From: Candidatus Cloacimonadota bacterium
Lineage (GTDB): Bacteria; Cloacimonadota; Cloacimonadia; Cloacimonadales; WRIO01
NCBI GenBank assembly: GCA_009777575.1
Contig: WRLO01000014.1
Coordinates: forward strand, 1-53,795
Length of the DNA: 53,795 nucleotides
Direction of reading: 5' to 3'
Of this stretch, positions 37,808 through 45,348 are shown one piece after another. A program made the translations under genes and the position numbers. The notes beneath the pieces are model-generated. The model made no database searches and was not told the origin of the DNA. It saw nothing but the letters and a program-made list of their open reading frames with translations. How positions within the stretch are numbered: the first letter of the stretch is position 1; every line of letters begins with the position of its first letter.

Positions 37808-39244
37808 TCAATTTTTAGAAATTTTAATTATAAACACTATCGCTCCGACTATCACTGCCAGACTCAACACCACAGAAAACAATATCACTAAGACATTTGT
37901 CTTTTTAACCACTTCTGCTCGAAATTCTATCTCTGAAGTCTGGAGATTGCGATTGACGCTATTGCCTATCATTCTGTATCTGAGCTGATATATGCCGGGT
38001 AGAACATTGCTCGGCATCTTGATTTTTATTTCTATCGGGATTCTCTCTCCTGGGTTGAGTATTTCTATTCGTTGCGGAGTGATTTCGTATTCCCAATTTG
38101 CAGGTAGAAAGATTTCTGCGGAAACATTGGTGATAGGTCTCATCCCTTCGTTTTCGAGCCTTATCTGCGAGAATACGATTTCTTGAGTATCATTTCCTTT
38201 CCAATAGAGGTTATTCACTATCAACCGCATACTAACCCTACCAGTTGGAACTATCTGTAGTTCTGCAATTCCTGCTACTTCATTTTGAGCGTTTTTCAAG
38301 AGCATATTGAACTCTATCGGGACATCAAACTCGACATTGTTTCCTACTCGTTCTGGAACTCTTATTCTAAGCCCATAATTTTGCCTTGTTTCAGCAGGTG
38401 AAAAAACGAGTCTGGACATAGTAACATTTGACTGAGTAGAAAATACATCCCATGTAAATATTTCAGGGAGACCTTCCATTTCAGCAGTAAAGCTCTGCCT
38501 AATGTCACCGAAATACTCCATAGAAAGCCTAAAAGTAGCCATTTGCCCTGTTTCAATTTCCTGAGCATAGATATCTGGAATGACAGTGATGAGGCTTCTA
38601 TCTTGTCTACGAGTAAAATATATCTGCTTTTCCGCAACTCTATCACCATAATTTGTTGATACTATAGCACTTTCGACATCTTTCAAGAGTCTGAATCTTA
38701 TTGAATATTCCTCTTCAAAATTTAGCCTTGTGATATGATATTCATAAGGTTGGGAGATGATTGTGCGGTTCATATCTTTTATAGATATATAAAGATTATA
38801 CATACCAGTGATAGAAAGATTTGTGCCTGCAATGTCCTCCATGAGAGACTCTTCTAATCCATAATTGCCACCTGAAGTGTTCTTTATGATTAGTTCTACA
38901 AAGACTTCTCCATTAATATCTCTGATTTTGTCTGCTTGAACGATGTTGATATAAGGATTGTCAAAAATCACGCTAAGCATATACATATCAAAGTTTAACC
39001 TATCAGATTTGTATTGCAACTCATACTGATGAAAATCATTTTGAGAAATCAAATTTTGTTCAAATAACTCTCGTGCATTTCGCCATTGCTGCTCTGAATA
39101 CTCAAGACGAATTTTAGCCATTTCCAGTGCGATAATCCTAAATCGCTCACTATTGGGATTGTATTCTTGGTAGGTCTGAGCATTTAATAATGAAAACAAA
39201 GAATATAAGAGTAATATTAAGGTTGTTATTTTTTTTGTATTCAT
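37808..39244 (-). CDS. Exported membrane-anchored protein with NEW3-like domain
   Basis: 478 residues. A signal peptide of about 22 residues ends near LLNAQ. The extracytoplasmic body is mostly beta-strand. The C-terminal part (about 330-435) reads like the NEW3 domain found beside ABC-2 exporters (NEGMRPITNV, PANWEYEITP, PGERIPIEIKI, PGIYQLRYR). A single helix at about 447-472 with ISKN in the cytoplasm anchors it. It is first in transcription order before the ABC array, suggesting an accessory or substrate-binding role outside the membrane. An N-terminal helical segment (EMAKIRLEYSEQQWRNA) is of unknown use. AAGGAG precedes the start. Confidence 0.8.
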   Translation of the reverse strand: MNTKKITTLILLLYSLFSLLNAQTYQEYNPNSERFRIIALEMAKIRLEYSEQQWRNARELFEQNLISQNDFHQYELQYKSDRLNFDMYMLSVIFDNPYINIVQADKIRDINGEVFVELIIKNTSGGNYGLEESLMEDIAGTNLSITGMYNLYISIKDMNRTIISQPYEYHITRLNFEEEYSIRFRLLKDVESAIVSTNYGDRVAEKQIYFTRRQDRSLITVIPDIYAQEIETGQMATFRLSMEYFGDIRQSFTAEMEGLPEIFTWDVFSTQSNVTMSRLVFSPAETRQNYGLRIRVPERVGNNVEFDVPIEFNMLLKNAQNEVAGIAELQIVPTGRVSMRLIVNNLYWKGNDTQEIVFSQIRLENEGMRPITNVSAEIFLPANWEYEITPQRIEILNPGERIPIEIKIKMPSNVLPGIYQLRYRMIGNSVNRNLQTSEIEFRAEVVKKTNVLVILFSVVLSLAVIVGAIVFIIKISKN

Positions 39245-39404
39245 GCTTTAATCTCCTTGTTGAAATTTATTTCTTTATTATAAACAATAATAAGCAAAAA
39301 GTATTCCAATGTAATTAATTTTTGGGTAAATTTTTTTAACTATACTTAAAATATATAGATATGATGGTATAAGAAATGGATTGTGTTTTATAAATTTTCA
39401 AAAC

Positions 39405-39444
39405 TATATCAATTTGATATAGTAATTTATATCAAATTGATATA
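39405..39444. promoter_or_regulatory. Pair of 17-bp near-palindromes upstream of the NEW3-ABC cluster
   Basis: TATATCAATTTGATATA (39405-39421) and its inverse TATATCAAATTGATATA (39428-39444), 6 bp apart, each almost self-complementary. They lie about 160 bp before the NEW3 start and next to the inner edge of the right inverted repeat. They could be operator half-sites or a strong cruciform. No known regulator motif recognised. Confidence 0.45.
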
Positions 39445-39603
39445 ATTTAACACTAATGACCGACTAAAATTTAGGTCATTTTCTTATTTGTTCCTCAATA
39501 AATATCTATCATTTTTTCAAGAGTCTTTTCAAAAATAATTTTACATAATCTTTAAATCATTTTTTTCTTGCGAAAAGATCTCTTTTTGAAAAAATAACTC
39601 ATA

Positions 39604-39634
39604 AGGCGGAACGGATACATCCGTTCCCTACACT
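39604..39634. repeat. Mini-palindrome GGAACGGAT-ac-ATCCGTTCC inserted in the right repeat
   Basis: Thirty-one bases absent from the left copy of the long repeat. Perfect 9-bp arms. Compared with the copy at 39792, a C in the left arm is G here and the paired G is C, keeping the stem intact. Confidence 0.85.
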
Positions 39635-39791
39635 ATAACTCTTTTATTTTCAACATATTACATGAGAGCGATAGGGGAAGCATACAGGAGGGGAAAGAGA
39701 GTTGCAGATATAATATTGAAAAATAGAGAGATACAGAAGTGAATTTTTTCACTTATCCATAAGCTATCCACAATTTATTTTTCATTACTGA

Positions 39792-39823
39792 GAGGCGGAA
39801 CGCATACATGCGTTCCCTACGAG
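39792..39823. repeat. Mini-palindrome GGAACGCAT-ac-ATGCGTTCC inserted in the right repeat
   Basis: Thirty-two bases absent from the corresponding site of the left copy (25631-26162), where CTGACCGACT is continuous. Perfect 9-bp arms flanked by AGGC and CTACG. Identical core to 11985-12013. Confidence 0.85.
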
Positions 39824-40065
39824 CCGACTAAAATCTATTTTATAAAAAAAATCACCTAATTCACAAAATCTTGAAATACTAACTCCATATTTCTCCATTA
39901 TAGCTAGTTTAAATCAATTTTAGTCAAAAATGTATCCCCTTTCATAAATTTACGAGGCTTAGGACAAAACCTACCCCCTATCGATAAATATGTTCATAAA
40001 ACATTATTATTTCAATAGTTACATAAACAAAAAACAAATTAATCGGTCAGTTGTGATTTATAATC

Positions 40066-41472
40066 TCAAATCACTAATCCTTTACGGCCGATATCACTTC
40101 TATATCTCAATATTTCCGATTTAACTAGATCAATCTTTGTGTATACATATTGAATTGCTTCCTCAAGAGTATCATCAAGAGCTACAATACTCATCACTCT
40201 TCCGCCATTATTTCTGAAATGAATATAACCTCCAGCACGAGTAAGGAAATGATAATTTCCTTCCCGCCCCCATCTTATTACTGGAATAGGGTTTTTAGGG
40301 CTATTAGTAGTTTGGAGACTGGGTAATAATAGCATATCATTCATTTTTTCAGGTATACGGATTTTACTTTCTACCGCTTCTACACCAGAAAAAAAGATTT
40401 TCAAATTTTCATCTCTCAATAATTCAAAATCAATAAATATGCTATAATCCTTTTCAAATTTTTCAGGATAACCTATAGAAGCTAACACTACAGCAACTGC
40501 GTATTGATCCTTCCATTTCAATTTTATTTCATGAACCCTTTTTTCAATGATAGCTTCACAAATCTCGTATAAATCATTTTCTAAAAGTGGTAATATCACT
40601 TGCGCTTCAGGGTCTCCAAAACGACAATTAAATTCTATCACATTGATATTTCGATTTATCATTAGACCTGCATATAAAACTCCGACAAAGGGACATCCCT
40701 CTTTTTTCATTTCCCGTAAAATAGGCTCAAAGACCAGCCTATCAACATCATCTTTTAAATAAGAATATTTATCTACTGGAGCATAGGCTCCCATTCCGCC
40801 TGTGTTCAAACCTTTATCATCATCAAAAGCTGTTTTATGGTCTTGGGAAAAAATCGTGGAGACAAAATTTTCTCCGTCACAAAAAGCAAAAACAGAGACT
40901 TCCTCACCTTGCAAATATTCTTCTATTACGATTTCTTCACCTGCAGAACCAAATTTATCACCGCATAAAATGTCCTGTATGAAATGTGTGGCTTCATGTA
41001 TATCTTGAGCTATCAATACTCCTTTACCAGCTGCCAAACCGCTTGCTTTGATAACAATGGGAAATCCTATATCTTGTATATATTCAGTTGCTTTATCGGC
41101 ACATTGAAAATTTTGATATTTAGCAGTAGGAATATTTCCCTGTTTCATTAAGTATTTTGAAAATACTTTGCTACTCTCTATTTGAGCGGCTTCCATTGTG
41201 GGACCTATCACATTGACTTCTTTTGTGTTTAAAAAATTTACTATCCCATCAGCCAAAAACTGTTCATTTCCAACAAATACTAAATCTATTTTATTGGCTA
41301 AGATAAAGTCATATATCTTAACAAAATCATTTGTTTTCATGGTAACAAATTCCTTGTCTATACCATCGTTCCCTGGTATTACATAAACATTTGCTACATT
41401 TTTACTTTCTTGAAATTTACTTGCTATGGCATGCTCTCTTGCGCCACTACCCAATACCAATATGTTTTTCAT
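40066..41472 (-). CDS. purD: Phosphoribosylamine-glycine ligase (GAR synthetase)
   Basis: Second step of purine synthesis: joins glycine to phosphoribosylamine with ATP. 468 residues, some 40 longer than usual through insertions near 340-400. N-terminal VLGSGAREHAIA, ATP-grasp motifs ASGLAAGKGVLIAQ and NTGGMGAYAP, metal site EFNCRFGDPEAQV. It stands alone; no other pur genes are near. The stop codon is 10 bp from the end of the right long inverted repeat, so the element sits immediately downstream without damaging the gene. GAGGA precedes the start. Confidence 0.96.
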   Translation of the reverse strand: MKNILVLGSGAREHAIASKFQESKNVANVYVIPGNDGIDKEFVTMKTNDFVKIYDFILANKIDLVFVGNEQFLADGIVNFLNTKEVNVIGPTMEAAQIESSKVFSKYLMKQGNIPTAKYQNFQCADKATEYIQDIGFPIVIKASGLAAGKGVLIAQDIHEATHFIQDILCGDKFGSAGEEIVIEEYLQGEEVSVFAFCDGENFVSTIFSQDHKTAFDDDKGLNTGGMGAYAPVDKYSYLKDDVDRLVFEPILREMKKEGCPFVGVLYAGLMINRNINVIEFNCRFGDPEAQVILPLLENDLYEICEAIIEKRVHEIKLKWKDQYAVAVVLASIGYPEKFEKDYSIFIDFELLRDENLKIFFSGVEAVESKIRIPEKMNDMLLLPSLQTTNSPKNPIPVIRWGREGNYHFLTRAGGYIHFRNNGGRVMSIVALDDTLEEAIQYVYTKIDLVKSEILRYRSDIGRKGLVI

Positions 41473-41549
41473 AGCCGTCCTCGTTTCTTATAACAAATAT
41501 CCTTCAATTTTTATTGATATCTGACAATAATTTCTATATAGTCAATTTT

Positions 41550-41555
41550 TGTCAA
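41550..41555 (-). promoter_or_regulatory. Possible purD promoter -35 (TTGACA)
   Basis: On the minus strand TTGACA is followed after 17 bases by AATTAT, a 4/6 match to the -10 consensus, about 50 bp before the purD start. A weak but plausible vegetative promoter. Confidence 0.35.
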
Positions 41556-41591
41556 GAATTTCTATAAAATAAAATACACGATATATCATTT

Positions 41592-43262
41592 TCATAAAGT
41601 TTTTATTTCTTTTATTGCCATTTCTATTATATCGTTTTCTAGTCCCAAAAGTTCAGCTATATGTAATGCTGATTTTGGTATTTCTTGATGTTCATTAACT
41701 TCTACAGGCTGATAATTCATATATTTTTTAATAATTTTCAACTTGTCTGTTAAATCTAAGTTATCATTTGTTTTCAGCTCGTCTACAAATCCATCTTGAA
41801 GTCCGATCATTTGAAAATGAGTGCATTGAGAAAGGTTTTTAGGCAAATTGTAATGAGTCGCAGAAACAATGGTGATATCAGTCATTAATGAGAAATAGTG
41901 CATTACAGAGTGGAATAATGCCTGCCCTTCAGTTGGATTTGTTCCACGACCGAATTCATCAAGTAAAAAAAGATTAAAGCCTTTTGATTTAATGACATTT
42001 TGTAGGGTAAATACTTCAATACCAAAGCTACTTAAATCAGCTCTATCTTCACTGGAGGCAGGCCCACAAAAAAACACTTTGTCAAAAAGTTTAATAGAAA
42101 TTTTTTCAGCAGGAATAGGCAAACCTAACTTTGCCATCATTGATATTTGCCCTATAGTCTTTAAAATAGTAGTTTTTCCGCCCATATTTGACCCAGTGAT
42201 GATATTTACTTTTTTATGTAAATTTATATCAATTTTTTGGTAATCGATTTTTAATTTATTTAATTCATTTTGTAAAAAGATATTATAAGTTTTTATCCCC
42301 TCAAAAATCTTATTTTCATCTTCATTATTCTCTTCAGCCTTACTCTTAATATCAGGAATTACACAACCATAAATCCTTCCAAAATCAGCTTTAGCGAGGA
42401 GTAAATCAAAAAAACCAATTTCTCTTAAAGCACTTAATAAATCATTTTTATTCATCAAAATCTTTTCAGTAAGCATAAATCTGATTTTTTGAGCTTCTTT
42501 TTCAAGCTCTTGATTAATTTGATTGATTTTATCTTCTAAAAAATGTATTTCTTCTTCTTTTTTGATTTTCAATGTTAGATTAGCAAAATTTTCATCAGAG
42601 ATATAAAAGTATTTTGATTCTAAAAGCTTATTAATAAGTGCTTGATTAGCTCTTGAAACTGCTATTGTCTCTTCGAGTTTTGACAATTCGAGTTCATCTA
42701 TGATTTTTGAGAGATAGGCATCCCATATATTTTTAAAATATGCTTGAGTTTTTCTAAGCTCTTCCTTTAAATTATTAAATTGTTCAGAATAATTATTACT
42801 TAGGTAAAAAGTGGGACTATTTTGCCCATCAAAGTCGAGGAGGCTAAACAAATCTCCAAAATTCCTCATAGTAAATAGACTAGGAGATAACTCTGAAATA
42901 TTTTCCGTAGAGCCAATCAGTCCTTTGTTTGAAAGCTGATTACACAAAATATGATAATAATAAATAAAATGCTTGATTTGAAATATTTCATGCATTTCAT
43001 AAGTCCTATTTTTACCAGACAATATGGTGCTTTCAATATCTTCAAAATGATTCAAAGTGGAGCCTAAAAGATTTATTTGTTCTGGAGAATCATTGACTAA
43101 ATCTAATAAAGAACCGAGTTTTGCATAGTATACTCGAGCATTTTCTTCATTTTCAGAATGAAACATCTGGAAATCTCTTTTTTCTTTTGTTCCAAGTTCA
43201 GAAAAAGGTTTTATTAAAGCATATATTTCATATAAATATAATGCCTTCATAGTATTATTCAT
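41592..43262 (-). CDS. MutS-family ATPase without mismatch-recognition domain
   Basis: 556 residues. The C-terminal part is a MutS domain V ATPase: Walker A GSNMGGKTT near residue 357, Walker B NLFLLDEFGRGTN near 434, then a dimer-interface region. The N-terminal 300 residues are helical with a coiled coil (EKEAQKIRFML), like the MutS core, but the N-terminal mismatch-binding domain of MutS1 (FxE motif) is absent, and no Smr nuclease domain follows. Similar proteins accompany B12-dependent aminomutases in amino-acid fermenters, and others are unassigned MutS homologues. No aminomutase is nearby, so the role is open. Confidence 0.85.
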   Translation of the reverse strand: MNNTMKALYLYEIYALIKPFSELGTKEKRDFQMFHSENEENARVYYAKLGSLLDLVNDSPEQINLLGSTLNHFEDIESTILSGKNRTYEMHEIFQIKHFIYYYHILCNQLSNKGLIGSTENISELSPSLFTMRNFGDLFSLLDFDGQNSPTFYLSNNYSEQFNNLKEELRKTQAYFKNIWDAYLSKIIDELELSKLEETIAVSRANQALINKLLESKYFYISDENFANLTLKIKKEEEIHFLEDKINQINQELEKEAQKIRFMLTEKILMNKNDLLSALREIGFFDLLLAKADFGRIYGCVIPDIKSKAEENNEDENKIFEGIKTYNIFLQNELNKLKIDYQKIDINLHKKVNIITGSNMGGKTTILKTIGQISMMAKLGLPIPAEKISIKLFDKVFFCGPASSEDRADLSSFGIEVFTLQNVIKSKGFNLFLLDEFGRGTNPTEGQALFHSVMHYFSLMTDITIVSATHYNLPKNLSQCTHFQMIGLQDGFVDELKTNDNLDLTDKLKIIKKYMNYQPVEVNEHQEIPKSALHIAELLGLENDIIEMAIKEIKTL

Positions 43263-43425
43263 CGCAACTAAACTTCCTTAATTCTATCATAAAAGTCATA
43301 AAATGTTTTTATTAGCTTATTTGTCAATAGAAATTTCAAATCACCATTCTTAAAATTTGCTTGACATTTTTTCTACTTATTTTAAAAAGGCATTATAACT
43401 ATTTTTTTCAAGGAAATTAGTCTAA
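43263..43425. promoter_or_regulatory. Divergent promoter region between MutS-like gene and sigma factor gene
   Basis: TTGACA at 43361-43366 on the plus strand, followed 16 bases on by TAAAAA, points to the sigma gene at 43426. A minus-strand TTGACA at 43322-43327 points to the MutS-like gene. The two -35-like sites are 33 bp apart, back to back. The -10 elements are weak. Confidence 0.4.
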
Positions 43426-45267
43426 ATGAATAAAGATTTAGTGGATAATATAATCGTCGATTATCAGAAAAAGATATACGGATTCGCACTTTCTAAAACA
43501 AAGGATATTGATAAAGCCGAAGAAGTGGCTTCTCGTATTATCTATGAGGTCTATACGGCACTATTAAAAGCTGACAAGATACACAATATAAACAGTTATA
43601 TTTATAGAATAGCGAGTAATGTTTATTCAAGATATGTAAATGAAGAAATTAGTGGCGAAGCAATCAATGATATCGACACGAATACATTTTACGAAAGTGA
43701 TCCTGAAAGGGAGGATGACTATGCACGAATTAGAAAAGAAATAGGTTATCTCAGCAGTTTACAGAGAGAAATTGTCGTCATGTATTATTATCAAAAAATG
43801 AAAGTCAACGATATAGCAAAAAAGCTCAATACTTACTCAGGAAAAGTAAAATGGCATCTTTTTGAAGCAAGGAATCAAATAAAAGAAGGATTTTTAGAGA
43901 GTAAAAAAAAGGGAATTTCAAATGAATACATAACTAGAAATGAAAAAAAACATATAAAGTTTTCTCAAATGATTCAATTTGGGCTTTCAAGTCCTTTAAA
44001 TATTGATATGTCTTTCTATTTTAGGAAGATTCTGTCTCAGTCTATAGCTTTATCTGCATACTACAATCCAAAATCTTGTATGGAAATAGCCAAAGAATTA
44101 GGAGTAGCAGCTGCTTTTGTCGAAGATGAAATAGGGCATCTAGTAGAAAATCGCTTTATGGATAAAGTAGCTGGAAATAGATATTTAACTAAAATCTTTA
44201 TTACAGAAACTAAGGATGATAGAGATATAGCAATAAATGAACTATTATCCAAATATGTTGAACCTATTTGTGAGCTATATATACCTTTATTATTAAAAGA
44301 GATAAAAAACTGGAAAAATGGAGAAGAAATATCTATACCTATAACCAATAAAAATAAGTCGACAATATCCCTATCAAAAACAAAGCAAAATAATTCTTTC
44401 AAAATTTTTACTCCAGAGAATGACATAAATTTTTTGACCTGGTCTATAGTAACATTTGGTTGTAAACACAAATTGGTCATTGTTGATAATAGAAAGGATT
44501 TATTCAAATTGACTGAAAAAAGGAAAGATGGAGGTGATTATATTGCTGCTGCAATGGTAAATAGCACTTCAAAAGATTCTTTGCACTTATCACAAAATAT
44601 TACTCATGAGTCGAATTGGGATGAGCGAAAAAAATCCCCCCAAAAAGCATATAAAGATTTTGGTGATTTATATTCAGGAGAACCTGATGACTCTATCAGA
44701 GTATGGGAGTTTTTTTCCCAATACGATGATTTAAACAGAAAACCAAATTTTCAACTCGATTTACTTTTTGATACTTTTCTTAGCTTTTTATCAGGAAATC
44801 TTGAAAAAGAGGCATATAATATCGACAAATATGTAAATTTATTTGAGAAAGGTTTTTTATTGTCTAAAACTTCTCGTATTTTAAAAGGAAATCAAGAAAT
44901 AAAAAAAGCTCCGTATAAACATATCTTTCCCACTTCTAAAATAAACACTGTCCCAACTGAGGATTTCTTAAATATGGTTATCACAAATATATCAGAAACT
45001 GATTTTGAGAATATTCTACCGACTATTCCTAATGAGCTTAAAATGCTTGGAAAAGAGCTTGATGAAGAAATGCATAATATAAATAAACCATATTATCCTC
45101 AACAAATGCAAAATTTATGCCGTTTAAAATATCAAAACAGCTTTACTAGTGGGCAAATGAGAGTTCGGGTTATTGATTTTTTGTTAAAACAAGGGGTTTT
45201 ATTGCCTCTGAAAAAAAATCAAAAAAAGACTGCCAATATGATAATGTTTTTAACTCGTCTGTATTAA
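43426..45267 (+). CDS. ECF-type sigma factor fused to a long C-terminal region
   Basis: 613 residues, three times the length of a normal ECF sigma. Residues 1-75 form sigma region 2 (KIYGFALSKTKDIDKAEEVA, INSYIYRIASNVYSRY). Residues about 108-157 form region 4 (LSSLQREIVVMYYY, then MKVNDIAKKLNTYSGKVKWHL helix-turn-helix). Residues about 195-265 look like a winged helix (MEIAKELGVAAAFVEDEIGHL, VAGNRYLTKIF). The last 350 residues are not recognised; they contain two Lys/Asn-rich stretches and a final helix-rich part. No membrane helix, so probably a cytoplasmic regulator with its own sensing module. The frame is intact. A secreted-protein gene follows 81 bp later. Confidence 0.85.
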   Translation: MNKDLVDNIIVDYQKKIYGFALSKTKDIDKAEEVASRIIYEVYTALLKADKIHNINSYIYRIASNVYSRYVNEEISGEAINDIDTNTFYESDPEREDDYARIRKEIGYLSSLQREIVVMYYYQKMKVNDIAKKLNTYSGKVKWHLFEARNQIKEGFLESKKKGISNEYITRNEKKHIKFSQMIQFGLSSPLNIDMSFYFRKILSQSIALSAYYNPKSCMEIAKELGVAAAFVEDEIGHLVENRFMDKVAGNRYLTKIFITETKDDRDIAINELLSKYVEPICELYIPLLLKEIKNWKNGEEISIPITNKNKSTISLSKTKQNNSFKIFTPENDINFLTWSIVTFGCKHKLVIVDNRKDLFKLTEKRKDGGDYIAAAMVNSTSKDSLHLSQNITHESNWDERKKSPQKAYKDFGDLYSGEPDDSIRVWEFFSQYDDLNRKPNFQLDLLFDTFLSFLSGNLEKEAYNIDKYVNLFEKGFLLSKTSRILKGNQEIKKAPYKHIFPTSKINTVPTEDFLNMVITNISETDFENILPTIPNELKMLGKELDEEMHNINKPYYPQQMQNLCRLKYQNSFTSGQMRVRVIDFLLKQGVLLPLKKNQKKTANMIMFLTRLY

Positions 45268-45348
45268 TAATATTAAAATTTTAAAAAAAACTTGTCAAAA
45301 AGGACTATTTTTTTATTTTGGCAAAAAAGGTTTAATTTGGAGGAAAAA

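Larger units (their letters stand above)
39451..40056. mobile_element. Right copy of the long inverted repeat flanking the ABC cluster
   Basis: Reverse complement of 25631-26162 with scattered substitutions. It starts CACTAATGACCGACT and ends AATCGGTCAGTTGTGA. It is about 70 bp longer, mostly because of two insertions of a mini-palindrome (39604-39634, 39792-39823), one of which splits the internal terminus between CTGA and CCGACT. Its outer end lies 10 bp from the purD stop codon. Non-coding. Both copies stop matching the flanking DNA at the same terminal motif, so they are discrete elements. Confidence 0.8.

Noticed and set aside
41592..43262. Housekeeping mismatch repair MutS
   Set aside because: Too short, and lacks the N-terminal mismatch-recognition domain.
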